Shown: one piece after another, positions 8,822 through 17,714 of the stretch
How positions within the stretch are numbered: the stretch's first letter is position 1
How the letters are laid out: each line of letters opens with the position of its first letter
DNA from: Phaeoceros laevis
Taxonomy: Eukaryota; Anthocerotophyta; Anthocerotopsida; Notothyladales
NCBI GenBank assembly: GCA_049999765.1
Contig: JBNGIQ010009145.1
Span: 147,562 to 179,615 of the forward strand
Length of the DNA: 32,054 nucleotides
Direction: 5' to 3'
Translations under genes and position numbers: made by a program
Notes under the pieces: generated by a model
Databases searched by the model: none
Told to the model about the DNA's origin: nothing
The model's input: the letters and a program-made list of their open reading frames with translations, nothing else

Positions 8822-10607
8822 AGAGGAACCCGCATGCGCAAAGGCAGCACCTCACATGCACGGTTTCAAGCAAATAGGCTATGGCAATTCTTTGTCCAAG
8901 CTAACGGCCAGCACACAGGAGAACACCAAGCCAAGGTGTTGGAGCACTTTCTCAGGACTCATCTATCACATCTTGGGATTTGGGCACGCCAAGTAAGCTT
9001 CGGGAGTACGCAGTGATTTGGCACGACACTAATTTCCTGTTTGACCAAGGAAGTCGGAGTCTTTACAGGAGAAGGTGGTCTTCGTCACATGCGATGATGA
9101 AGGAAGATTCATGATTTGCGAGCTTTCAGTGGCCACTCCATCAAGTACTCGTCAGTCTGTATGTTTTGCCTTTCTGTTTTTGTTGTATCGTGAGCCATAC
9201 TTAACATCCTTACCACATGACTCATGTAGAATTGAGGCTACACTAGAACATGTGCATGTATCTCTTCACAACGAACCAATCGGGCCAGACAAGGAGTTGA
9301 ACGATGTGACCACAGAGCTCTTTGCCCACAAGACAAGCGGCAAAGATGCTACAGGCTCGAAAGGCGTTAGAAGCAGAATAAACTCGGCGAAGATCAGCAA
9401 GGTGCGACCATTGGCATAGCAAGATCGTTTTTCAGTTGACCACCATTGCGCGGAAGCTATATAGGAGCCCTTAGCGGTTGGGAACAAGGGAAATTATGCT
9501 GCGTTGTGTTGCTCTTGTATGTCTAGGCTGATGTGGCCTTGGAGCTGGTACATGCTGTGACAGAGACAGCAGGTGTGAAGGCCGCTTATTCCGCAAAATT
9601 GGCGGCACTGGCTGAGCAGGCCCCTAGAGGTGACACCCATGTCGTAGCTTAGCCCGTTGTACAGCGCCCTTCTCATTTTTGTTAATGTTGTGGCGTGATT
9701 TGCAGTGTTCAGTGACCAAGGAGTTCCAGTAGCGTTTAAAGTTCCCAAGGGGAAAGTTATCCCCTTCGGATGTATGGAGGAAGCGTTGTCATCAAGTGGT
9801 AAGTTGAGACAGCTCGAAGAACTGTTGGATTATGTCGAAACTGTCCAGTTAGAAGGTGGGGAGCTGGATACAGTCTGTAATGCGTTGAGGGAGCTCGTCT
9901 CCGAGCAAAGACAACCTGCATCAATGATATGCAACATAGCAAAAGGTTTCACGTTGAATGCCAGGTTCATTGTAAGATCTAGCACAAATGTGGAGGACTT
10001 GGCTGGCATGTCAGGTGCTGGACTGTATGGTTCTATTGCCAATGTCATGGCTGCGGAAGAGGAAACATTTGGACAAGCGGTTGCTGGGGTGTGGTCATCT
10101 CTTTATACTCGACGAGCAGTTCTGAGTAGGAGGGTTGCAGGGGTTAAACAGAATGATGCAGCCATGGCAGTCTTGGTCCAGGAGCTGTTGACTCCAGAGT
10201 TAAGTTTTGTTCTGCATACTGTAAGTCCAATTGACCGAAATGCCAAGGTGGTCCAAGCAGAACTAGCGGTTGGATTGGGAGAAACGCTGGCGTCAGGTAC
10301 GAAAGGCACTCCTTGGCGACTAGAGTGTAACAAATTTGACAGAAGTGTGAAGATATTGGCGTTTTCCAACTTCAGTCACAAGATGTATTTGCAACATGGC
10401 AATGTTGCCAACAGGAAGATCGTCTTTCGAGTTGTTGACTACAGCAAGAACCCTTTTTCCGTTGATGCAGATCACTTCAAACATATCGGTCAACGCCTAG
10501 CCACCATAGGTTTTTTCTTGGAACAAAAGTTTGGGACTGCCCAAGATATAGAGCGATGTGTGGTGGGCGATGATATATATATTGCACAAGCTTGACCGCA
10601 ACCTTGA
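8822..10607 (+). pseudogene. GWD3: Phosphoglucan water dikinase (PWD/GWD3), 3' exons, damaged copy
   Basis: PWD is a plastid enzyme that phosphorylates already phosphorylated starch glucans during starch breakdown. Five exons fit: about 8822–8992, 9069–9150, 9230–9401, 9527–9629 and 9706–10595. The first ends with the phosphohistidine motif LSHLGIWARQ (catalytic His codon 8969–8971). The second starts EKVVFVTCDDE. The last carries the PPDK_N-type nucleotide-binding domain (PKGKVIPFG, FIVRSSTNVEDLAGMS, GLGETLASGTKGTPWRL). Splice phases are consistent; the 9150 donor (GTCAGT) is the least certain.

Damage: one base is missing near 9102–9104; LSHLG(V/I)R is changed to ..IW (CGG to TGG); and TGA replaces CGA at 10593–10595, leaving the conserved PQP untranslated before the next TGA at 10605–10607. 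Upstream PWD exons (starch-binding domain and central region) were not found. CACTA insertions lie just upstream. It could be a decaying gene, or a real gene with assembly errors. Confidence 0.85.
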
Positions 10608-11090
10608 CCAACAGACGGTATTTTTGCTATATTTTGTTCTTCAAAATGGTGAAGGTTCCTCAGGTCAACATGCTGATGGTGTCAATTGTGTTGAAGACTT
10701 GACGTGTGTCGCTATCTTGAAATTTGACAAAACTACCATTTGCAAAAAATGCAAATACAGCTAACCGTGTCGTGTTTCCACTCTTCCATACATTTTAAAA
10801 CACTCTCATTTCATATGTTCGAAACTAGTTTCTTTGTAGCGAGGGAAATCGTGCTTTCGTGTATAATGAATTGTGATCATGGCCTATGTTTTCACCTGAG
10901 AGACTTTCACTTGCAAACATGGGAGGAGCTCCGTGACAGTTACACGAGCTGTGCGCCTTCTTGATTCGATTGCTCTGCACACGAATGCTGCCTGATCACT
11001 AGGCCCCTTACCAGCAAGATTTTCCTAGTTGAATCCATGCAGGCAACGCAATCATTTTTATATCAAATCTACAGCGCGTGCTTTCGATAG
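10608..11090. other. Intergenic sequence 3' of PWD
   Basis: I see no gene, strong repeat or clear polyadenylation cluster here; probably PWD 3' UTR and spacer. Confidence 0.5.
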
Positions 11091-12180
11091 CACATCTGCC
11101 TGAACTAAGGAATCACTCTAGAGTGGAAGTAATCTAACCAAAAGCAGATTAAGAGTGCTTGGATGTACGAAGAAATTACTGCCACCTACTATCAAACTGT
11201 GATACAAAAGTGCACCATCTAGAACTGCCTCAAAACCAAGACCTAGTCCAAGAGGCAATCAGGCTCAAGCTCGATAATTAGGAAGATTGCAGAAACGTGA
11301 AAAATATTCGACAATGTGAGTGTCGACCCAATTTTGAGACGGAGGAAGACAGTGCCAATCCCTTTAATAGCAAGCTGACTATTATCCCCGAGTAGGACAT
11401 TCTTTAGACTAGTATGTAGGGAGTATTGAGAAAATACTGACCTATCATTGCAAATGTGGATAGTAGCCCCTGAATCAACAAACCAGTGACCTGAACTAGA
11501 CTCAGACGTAGTCAGACAGACTGTGAGGACATGATGGATTCCTCGAGGTTGCTTTGCTGGACTTTACTTAGACACATGACTATGTACTCACTCTGGCAGG
11601 GTTGAGACAACAAAGTTTGAACCAACAGCACCGACACGGTGGTCTTCTCCTTCTTGGCAACACTGTGTGCCTCATGTAAGGGAACCCTTCTAGGCTCGTT
11701 GTTCTTTTTCTTACGGCAATCTTGCTCCCATTGATTTGGGAGGCTGCACCAGTTAAAATTTCTTGTGCGCTTCTTGCTAGGTCCAGCCTCATTTTTAGGC
11801 TTGTTGAAAGGCTTACTAAATGGCTTCCTCGGGCCCTAGCATACATGCCTGGTTCCTAGCAAGCTGAGCCTTGGCTGCGTGCCTGCTCACTTCCTCATGC
11901 AGGAGTGCCCCCACTTACTCATTAAAATCCAAGTGCAGGTATCTCTAACTCTGCCACTCTCGTGATTACAGCCAGCTATTTCACCATGCGCAGGACAACA
12001 TTCTAGCTATTCACGAAGCCAACGTAGCTTGAAGGTAATGAGGACACAAAGCGTATGCAGACGTCTTGCTCATTTAGCTTTGTGCCTGCTTGCTCCAGTT
12101 TCAGTCTTGTTGTGCGAAAGTTAGAGTAATACTGATCAATTGCCTACCCCTCCTTCATCTTCAGGGAATAATACTTCGTA

Positions 12181-12693
12181 CTAGCAGACATCCTCGTCAT
12201 CATATCCTTGGCTTGATATACCATCGCCAGCTAATCCCACATTTGCTGGGCAGTCGTGGCTAAGGACACACTGAGAACCATTTGCTCGGTAAAACCGCTT
12301 CGAACACGCCTTGAGCTTTCTCGTCCATGGTGTCCTAATCCTTGTGTGGGCGCTTGTCCACCCAATGCATGTGCCTCTCCTAACTTGTTCGGCATCAACT
12401 GCAGGTTGAAGTGTGGTGCCGGTCACATACTCCCAGAGGCTTACCTCTCGCAAGAAACCTCTCGCCCTCGTTGCCCACACATCATAGTTGACACCACTTT
12501 GCAGTCTATCTTTTTCTTTAGAATCGATTTTTACAGCGGGCATTGGCGTAATTGCATGCCTCTGATTTTGCTCATCTGCCATGTTGGGCGTTTCTTCGAC
12601 TTCCTCTTGAAACAGGCCTGCAAGACTTAAGAGGAAGTCTTCTTCTAGAGACTGGTTCCAGCCTTCATTTGGATCCTCTCCGAATTCTTGCAT
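12181..12693 (-). pseudogene. Copia gag fragment
   Basis: Gag is the nucleocapsid/capsid precursor of copia elements. The frame contains the typical N-terminal pattern of plant copia gag: start MADEQNQ, a short linker, then NYDVWATRARGFLRE and LWEYVTGT. After about 12400 the frame no longer looks like gag, indicating a frameshift. The stretch upstream of the internal ATG (12693–12583) is open but untypical. Confidence 0.7.
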
Positions 12694-13688
12694 TAATAGC
12701 TGGAGTGAGCCTGCATCTCAGCATGAATATTATCTTGTAGGAGACGTGCAGGAGCGGTGCACATATCGCAAGATGGCGATGATACCTACTTCAGGTGTAG
12801 AACAAGCTTTCGCAGGACTTGACCTTTTGTCAGTATTAGATTGCAAACTAGGATTAGACACTCGATGATTTTCAGCACATCCAACGAGTGCAACTTTTGA
12901 CTTAGCTGCTCAACTTGAGTATTCAAGAGGTCAATCTGAATGTTTAGCTTATTAACGACAGTGAATAGCTGCTGTGACCTTTTGAATTGCTGTGAGTTTG
13001 TGTCCAAGTATGAGTTGATGAGGGACTGCAAGTCCTCCCTCAAAGCTCAAATACCCGCATTCAAAGGCTGACGCGCAGATGGATTATTTGCTATTGGGAA
13101 TGCAAGTGTGCTCCTTCGACTGCTTTGCTGGCGGCGCTCTGGTTTGCCTTGTCTTTGATTCCTTGAGTCGGGGCCGCACCAGTCAGATTGTGTTCGAAAT
13201 GCGAGGGAGGGGGCTGCGCGCTGTGGTCGATATGCCGGTGATTCACAGGACAATTGAGGTTGTTCTTGTCTGCAGGTTGAAAATCGCCCACCACATGCTC
13301 CATGTCCTCTGCTGCATTGTCGAGCAGAATGATACAGGTGCGGGTCCACCTCAGGTCAAATAGGGGCAGTGCACATCCCAGAAACAAGTGCACCTTTCAT
13401 GATTGCCGCTTACCTGAAGTAGCCGCACAAGATGGAGAACCAATTAAGCTTGCTTTCTTCCCTACATGTCTCCAAGATTAGCGACGCATGAGACTGGCGA
13501 CGGCCAGGTGCTTCTTCAACGGGAACCCGTGTCGCTGTCTAGGGAATGCTCTCTTCATCACGGTCTCGTACAGAATGTGTGTAAGATCTGGGTCATTCTG
13601 CTTGTGCCTAGAGATGACGAAGGGAACCAAATCAGACTGAGTGAAGCTTAGCAAATTGACGAGTTGTCAAATTGCGGCCTCCATCAAA

Positions 13689-13700
13689 GATCTGATACCA
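13689..13700 (-). other. tRNA-iMet primer-binding site of the minus-strand copia element
   Basis: On minus the sequence is TGGTATCAGATC, matching the plant initiator-Met tRNA primer site TGGTATCAGA. It is directly preceded (on minus) by ...TGCACA, which ends an LTR with CA. Confidence 0.8.
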
Positions 13701-14100
13701 TGTGCAATCTAGCGTAGATTAGCAATGCATTAGGATTGTTGAATGCAGGTGCTACGCAAGATTAAGCACTAAATGCTTGTGTTATAGTATTGTTGCTCAC
13801 GCACACATTACATACTCGTTCATTGGATTATAACCGTCACAACGGCCAAACTAAACTGAGTAACTTAACTCTAGTGCGGTATGAACCCTAACTATATGTA
13901 TGGTTTCAACACTTGGAAGGTTTAGTAGGCGTGACCGTAGGGGAAGCCTAATACTCTTAAACAGCCTTGTATGGCTTTAAAAGTTTGAAAGGTGTGCCCG
14001 TGGGGGCGCCTAATGCCCCTAAACAGCCTAGTATGGCTTTGAAGGTGTAACAGGTGCAATCGTGGGGGAAGCCTAATGCCCCTAGAACACCTCTATGTTG
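13701..14100 (-). repeat. Probable 5' LTR region of the minus-strand copia element, with 62-bp internal repeats
   Basis: The LTR must begin (on +) at 13701 with TGTGCA, next to the primer-binding site. Its outer end cannot be fixed because no second LTR copy is in the window. Inside the presumed LTR or just beyond it, a 62-bp unit repeats: gtatggcttt at 13969 and 14031, with the related block gggggaagcctaatgcccct. Three diverged copies cover about 13920–14090. Confidence 0.55.
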
Positions 14101-14118
14101 AGAACACAAGACGGGCAC

Positions 14119-14278
14119 GCCTGAGGATCGCAACGCCGGATGAGAGGCCGTCTGCCACGTGAAAGGGTGTTCCCAGTTGGAACAGTGACAGGAGGGTCCG
14201 CCTGAGGATCGCAATGCAGGACGGGAGGCCGTCTGTCATGTGGAAGGGTGTTCCCAGTTGGAATGGTGACAGGGGTTG
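14119..14278. repeat. 80-bp tandem duplication
   Basis: The unit starting cgcctgaggatcgcaa at 14119 recurs at 14199, with about ten differences over 80 bp (shared aaagggtgttcccagttgga). Function unknown. Confidence 0.85.
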
Positions 14279-14786
14279 CGTCTCCTCGATGTCGCCATCG
14301 ATCATATCGAGAGTGACTATAACATGCAGGGCTATGATTTTATGATAGTTCTCTCTATTGCGTACATGGATCTGGTTAAGGACTCGACCTCGATTTATGT
14401 GGAGCACTATCTATGCAGTATTGCTGAAGGGCTTCAAGACAAACTCATGAGTTTAAGGCATTTTTTGGCAATTATCTTATATTTAGGATGTTACATTCTT
14501 TTCATTGCTTTATTTGGTTTGCTCTACAATCCTTGCATTTTAGGTTCCTTTCATAGCTATTTAGCTTTGTTACTTTGTTTGCTCTATTCCTCTTTCTTTT
14601 GCTTTCCCAAATTATTATTCATTCATGTTTTTGATTCACGTTCAGGCGTCATAGCCTCACGGCTGCATACTCCTAATGATAAATAAATAAATAAATGCGC
14701 ACACCCCAGTCCACGAAAGGGCTATTACAAAGAAACTAGTTTCAATTGTAGGAGATAGAGCACTTCCTGGAGCATTTCAAACCTGT
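14279..14786. other. Stretch with no recognised gene
   Basis: A 136-codon plus-strand frame (14276–14686) is dominated by hydrophobic, low-complexity T-rich sequence and resembles no family I know. An AATAAATAAATAAATG microsatellite sits at about 14681–14696. I do not call a gene. Confidence 0.4.
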
Positions 14787-15560
14787 CGAGATTAGGCCTT
14801 TTTTTGCCCACGCATCCATTCCATTTAATTGGATGCCTCCTGTAAGTTTAGTGGTGAGCATGCGGTCCTTCGTTACTACTGGCTAGTCGCCAAGACGAGC
14901 CAAGAGACCAAGCTCGTCATTCCATTCCAAGTGAAGTCGTCCTCTAGCTATCATGATGAGATGAGGCTTTTTTCTGTCCACGCGTCCGTTCCAGGGCTGG
15001 GGGTACGCCGGTAAACAGTGTAAAGTGCGTCAGTATTTAGACCCTTGCCGTCGGTTGTGGCGAAAACCTTCCACCGGAGAAAAAGGGGTAAAGCCAGTTG
15101 ATATGAGGTTGTGCCAGCAACGTGCTGGCCCTGGCCCTAAATTTTAAGCATTTAGCTGGTTTCATCGTAGAAATACCAGCATTTAGTATGTGTAATACAT
15201 ACACTAATAGGGCCCGGGTAGGTTATAGAGAAGTACGTACACATTTGGTAAGCTGGTTCTGTTGCCCTCGAGACAGCATTATGCCAGTTGGGTTTACCAA
15301 ACACCAGCAAACATATTTACTAAATATATCTTGCCAGCATTGCGCCGGTCTAGTCTAGGATTTCCCGGCTTTTGGCTGCTACACGTAAAAGAGTACCCCG
15401 AACCCTGGTCCGTTCCATTCAATTAGATGCCTCATGTGGGTTTAGCGGTTAGTAACGAGGGGTCCTTCGTTACTACTGGCCAGTCGCCAACACGAACAAA
15501 CAGACCAAGCTCGTCATTCGATTCCAAGTGAAGTCGTTCCCTAGCTATCATGTCATGTGC
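14787..15560. repeat. Tandem dimer of a ~180-bp unit, second unit split by a MITE
   Basis: Unit 1 (about 14787–14963) contains attggatgcctcctgt, gtccttcgttactactggc and ccaagtgaagtcgt. The same blocks reappear in unit 2 (about 14964–14991 plus 15408–15560). Unit 2 is interrupted at the GTCCGTTC site by the element at 14992–15407. Removing that element restores a simple tandem dimer with a period of about 177 bp. Confidence 0.85.
14992..15407. mobile_element. hAT-type MITE, 416 bp, with 8-bp target duplication
   Basis: The left end is CAGGGCTGGGGGTAC and the right end, read on minus, is CAGGGTTCGGGGTAC (13 of 15 identical). The flanks are an exact 8-bp duplication, GTCCGTTC at 14984–14991 and 15408–15415. 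CAGGG ends with an 8-bp duplication are the hallmark of the hAT superfamily. The interior has no coding potential, so it is a non-autonomous miniature element. It landed in one unit of a tandem dimer, which independently shows the empty-site sequence. Confidence 0.93.
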
Positions 15561-15809
15561 TTGCATCTTGAGATGCGCTGCCCTTGTGCAGCCCGATCAG
15601 TCCGTGGCCTCGCCGGGGTCTCAACCAGGTCGAAATTGCGTCATGTAATGTCTGTTGTAGCTGCCCGGGTTATCCTCTGGAAAAGAACCTGCCACTTCGG
15701 TCGCATGAGGTCGACAGCAGCTGTGTGTGCTATCTCTGAACTCAGCTCCGAAAGCGTCAACTCCGGCAGTGTCATCGTCGTCCAAGACTATGATGGCCCA
15801 TTCACATAG
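15528..15809 (+). other. GC-rich open frame, unrecognised
   Basis: Open for about 93 codons on +, starting inside the repeat dimer and running through non-repetitive GC-rich sequence (…RSTAAVCAISELSSESV, SGSVIVVQDYDG). I find no conserved motif and no splice context. It may be a gene fragment or chance. Confidence 0.25.
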
Positions 15810-15950
15810 ACTTTTTGGGACCGACCACGGTCACTGCGCAGCCCCGCCCAGCACGGGGTGGGCTAAAAACAGCCTTGCTGCGCAGCCGTCGTCGTGGCTA
15901 GCCCGACTGTGCTCCTTCGCGCCATAAAGTAACTAAACCACGCCAGCCCG

Positions 15951-15995
15951 GGTGTGTGTGTGTGTAGGTATTTGAGGAGGTTGACACGGTCCCAT
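15951..15995 (+). repeat. Dispersed (GT)n–TTTGAGGAGGTTG–CACGGTCCCAT motif, copy A
   Basis: A 45-bp copy: GG(TG)n, AGGTA, TTTGAGGAGGTTGACACGG, TCCCAT. It is identical over the last 29 bases (TATTTGAGG to CCCAT) to copy C at 26420–26462. The bases after CCCAT and before GG differ from the other copies, which defines both boundaries. Confidence 0.85.
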
Positions 15996-16186
15996 CAGGG
16001 TCCCCCCTTGCCCATATAGTGCTACGCGATCACAGGCACTTAAACGATTTAATATGCGAACTACAAGGAGGTGCGATATAATGCACCTCCTACTATTTAG
16101 CCCAAGTACGCGAGGTGACACTTATTCTACAAAACTCCTAGCGATGTGTCATCATGCGCTCATTTTCACGCTTGTTACAAGTGCGC

Positions 16187-16356
16187 GAGGTTTTCTAAGC
16201 ACCCTTCCAGTTATGGCTCTGAGGTTTTCTAAGCACCCTTCCAGTTATGTCGCTGAGATTTTCTAAGCACCCTTCCAGTTATGTCGCTGAGATTTTCTAA
16301 GCACCCTTCCAATTATGGCTCTGAGATTTTCTAAGCACCCTTTCAGTTATGGCGCT
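16187..16356. repeat. 34-bp tandem satellite, 5 copies
   Basis: Copies start at 16187, 16221, 16255, 16289 and 16323 (unit gaggttttctaagcaccc…ttatggctct) with a few substitutions. A sixth, diverged copy is at about 16393–16428 after a short interruption. No coding frame is maintained. Confidence 0.95.
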
Positions 16357-16429
16357 GCCTCGCGTGCTCATTTTTTCACGCTCATCGTGGGGTGAGCTTT
16401 TTAATCACCCTTCCAATTATGGCATCTTT

Positions 16430-17110
16430 GCCTCTTGCTACGATGGCTGAAAGTTCTTGCGACTGTGCACAAAGTGTAGGGCAGGACCAGGGATACGTGT
16501 ATCTTATATTATAAAAAAAAGGGAGAGACAGTGTGTGTGCGTTTGTGTGTGTATAACCATGCTCTCTCTATGTGTTGTGTGGGGCTGTGACATGCTCTCA
16601 CTTCAATCCCATGCGAAGGACATGGGGAGCGCGCGAGGGAGCGCCACCATGCGGGAGCGCGGGGTAAAATAAAGGCAGAAGTCGGAGGTGAGCTCTAGAC
16701 CTGCCCTTCCCACCCAGAGATCCCAACCACATGGCCTACTCCACCACGTCGAAGGCAGTGGTTTAAATTATATATATCTCTAAGTTTAGATGGGTGAGGG
16801 ACGGGTGATTGCCGTCGATGTCGACGGGTTCTACACTAGTCGTGTAATAACGAATTGATACACAGGGCAGTGCGGGTTGATACCCGCCATAAGACCAGGC
16901 CGGAGGTGGCTGGGGGTTTGTCGTTTTCCTAGAAGAGCCCTAAAACAGCCCACGAAAAAAATGAGGTCCGTTCTTTCCAGGCCACTGCGCAGTGAGCGCC
17001 CAAGGCTATGTGAATGAGCCATGAGTTCCCCACCTTGCTCCTACTTAGCCGCTATAGTTATCCTTGAAGCCTACCTCACAAAGACTTAAGCAGGTTGGCC
17101 GCCAACAGCA
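16430..17110. other. Intergenic stretch upstream of the thioredoxin locus
   Basis: It contains a GT-rich microsatellite (16530–16555) and otherwise no recognised gene. Upstream exons of the thioredoxin gene (for example a transit peptide) may lie here but were not identified. Confidence 0.4.
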
Positions 17111-17113
17111 TAG

Positions 17114-17714
17114 ACCATGGAAAAGTACATTCGAGACGCTGGATCCAAGCTGGTGGGTCTCCGACCGCCAATCCCTGCTACTTTGCACCTTACATCGTTG
17201 TGAAATAACATGGAGCTGCGCAATCCTCAGGTGGTTGTGGACATCTATACCACTACATGCGGGCCTTGTAAGCTCATCTATACCAAGTTCATCAGGATGA
17301 GCATGGAGTACCTGATGCCATCTTCCTCAAAATCACAGGGACCTAAGCAACGGCACGAGGGTAACACTCTCACATGCATGCCACTATACCTTCCACCCCA
17401 GCCCTTCCTAACTGTGAACTTACTCGCAGGAGTTGATGCGCAAGTGGGGTGTGCACGCAGTTCCAAATTTTAGCTTTTTTAGAAATGATGAGTTCAAGTC
17501 CCATGTTGGAGCCAAGGAAAATGAGCTCAGGGCTCAATTTTTTAAACAAAATGTACAGTCCACGGCAGTCTAGAAGCTCCGCAGCCTACAAGACCCGCTC
17601 TCTGAAACGAGAGACCTGCATTTTCATACTATTGAACCGTGGGATAGCTCCAGCATGAAGTTCTTTAAACCGGGGGAGTCTCCAGTGTCTATTGATGATG
17701 TTCCACAAGCTTAA
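17114..17714 (+). pseudogene. Thioredoxin-fold gene with TCGPC active site, frameshifted
   Basis: Three exons fit: 17114–17152 (…MEKYIRDAGSKL), 17231–17360 and 17430–17714. Exon 2 has VVVDIYTTTCGPCKLIYTKF, a thioredoxin β-strand plus CGPC redox site (Cys codons 17258 and 17267) with Thr in place of the usual Trp. Exon 3 has KWGVHAVPNFSFFRND, with the cis-Pro (17463) and the strand after it, then a GAKENELRAQFF helix. This split and spacing match a plant/algal thioredoxin domain of about 100 residues with a ~50-residue C-terminal extension.

Damage: one base is missing near 17312, another near 17340, and an in-frame TAG lies at 17571–17573; after it the frame continues to a TAA at 17712–17714. 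It is either a young pseudogene or a gene with sequence errors. Its stop overlaps the snurportin stop on the other strand. Confidence 0.78.

Larger units (their letters stand above)
11100..13700 (-). mobile_element. Decayed Ty1/copia retrotransposon (gag to protease), minus strand
   Basis: Read on minus from right to left: a primer-binding site at 13700–13689, a coiled-coil-like stretch at 13043–12786, gag from the ATG at 12582 (MADEQNQ..., then NYDVWATRARGFLREVSLWE), a degenerate zinc knuckle near 11770–11700 (NQWEQDCRKKKN) and an aspartic protease near 11480–11430 (WFVDSGATIHICND). Coding traces end near 11100. No integrase or reverse transcriptase follows, so the element is 3'-truncated. 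Frames are broken by stops and shifts. It is an old, inactive copy. Confidence 0.8.

Noticed and set aside
8649-8996. Taking the whole 8649–8996 frame as the PWD exon
   Set aside because: The PWD motif LSHLG..ARQ lies in a different frame that splices at 8992/8993; the long frame does not resemble PWD.
14276-14686. 136-codon hydrophobic frame as a membrane protein gene
   Set aside because: T-rich low-complexity sequence, starts inside an 80-bp repeat, no motif or splice context.
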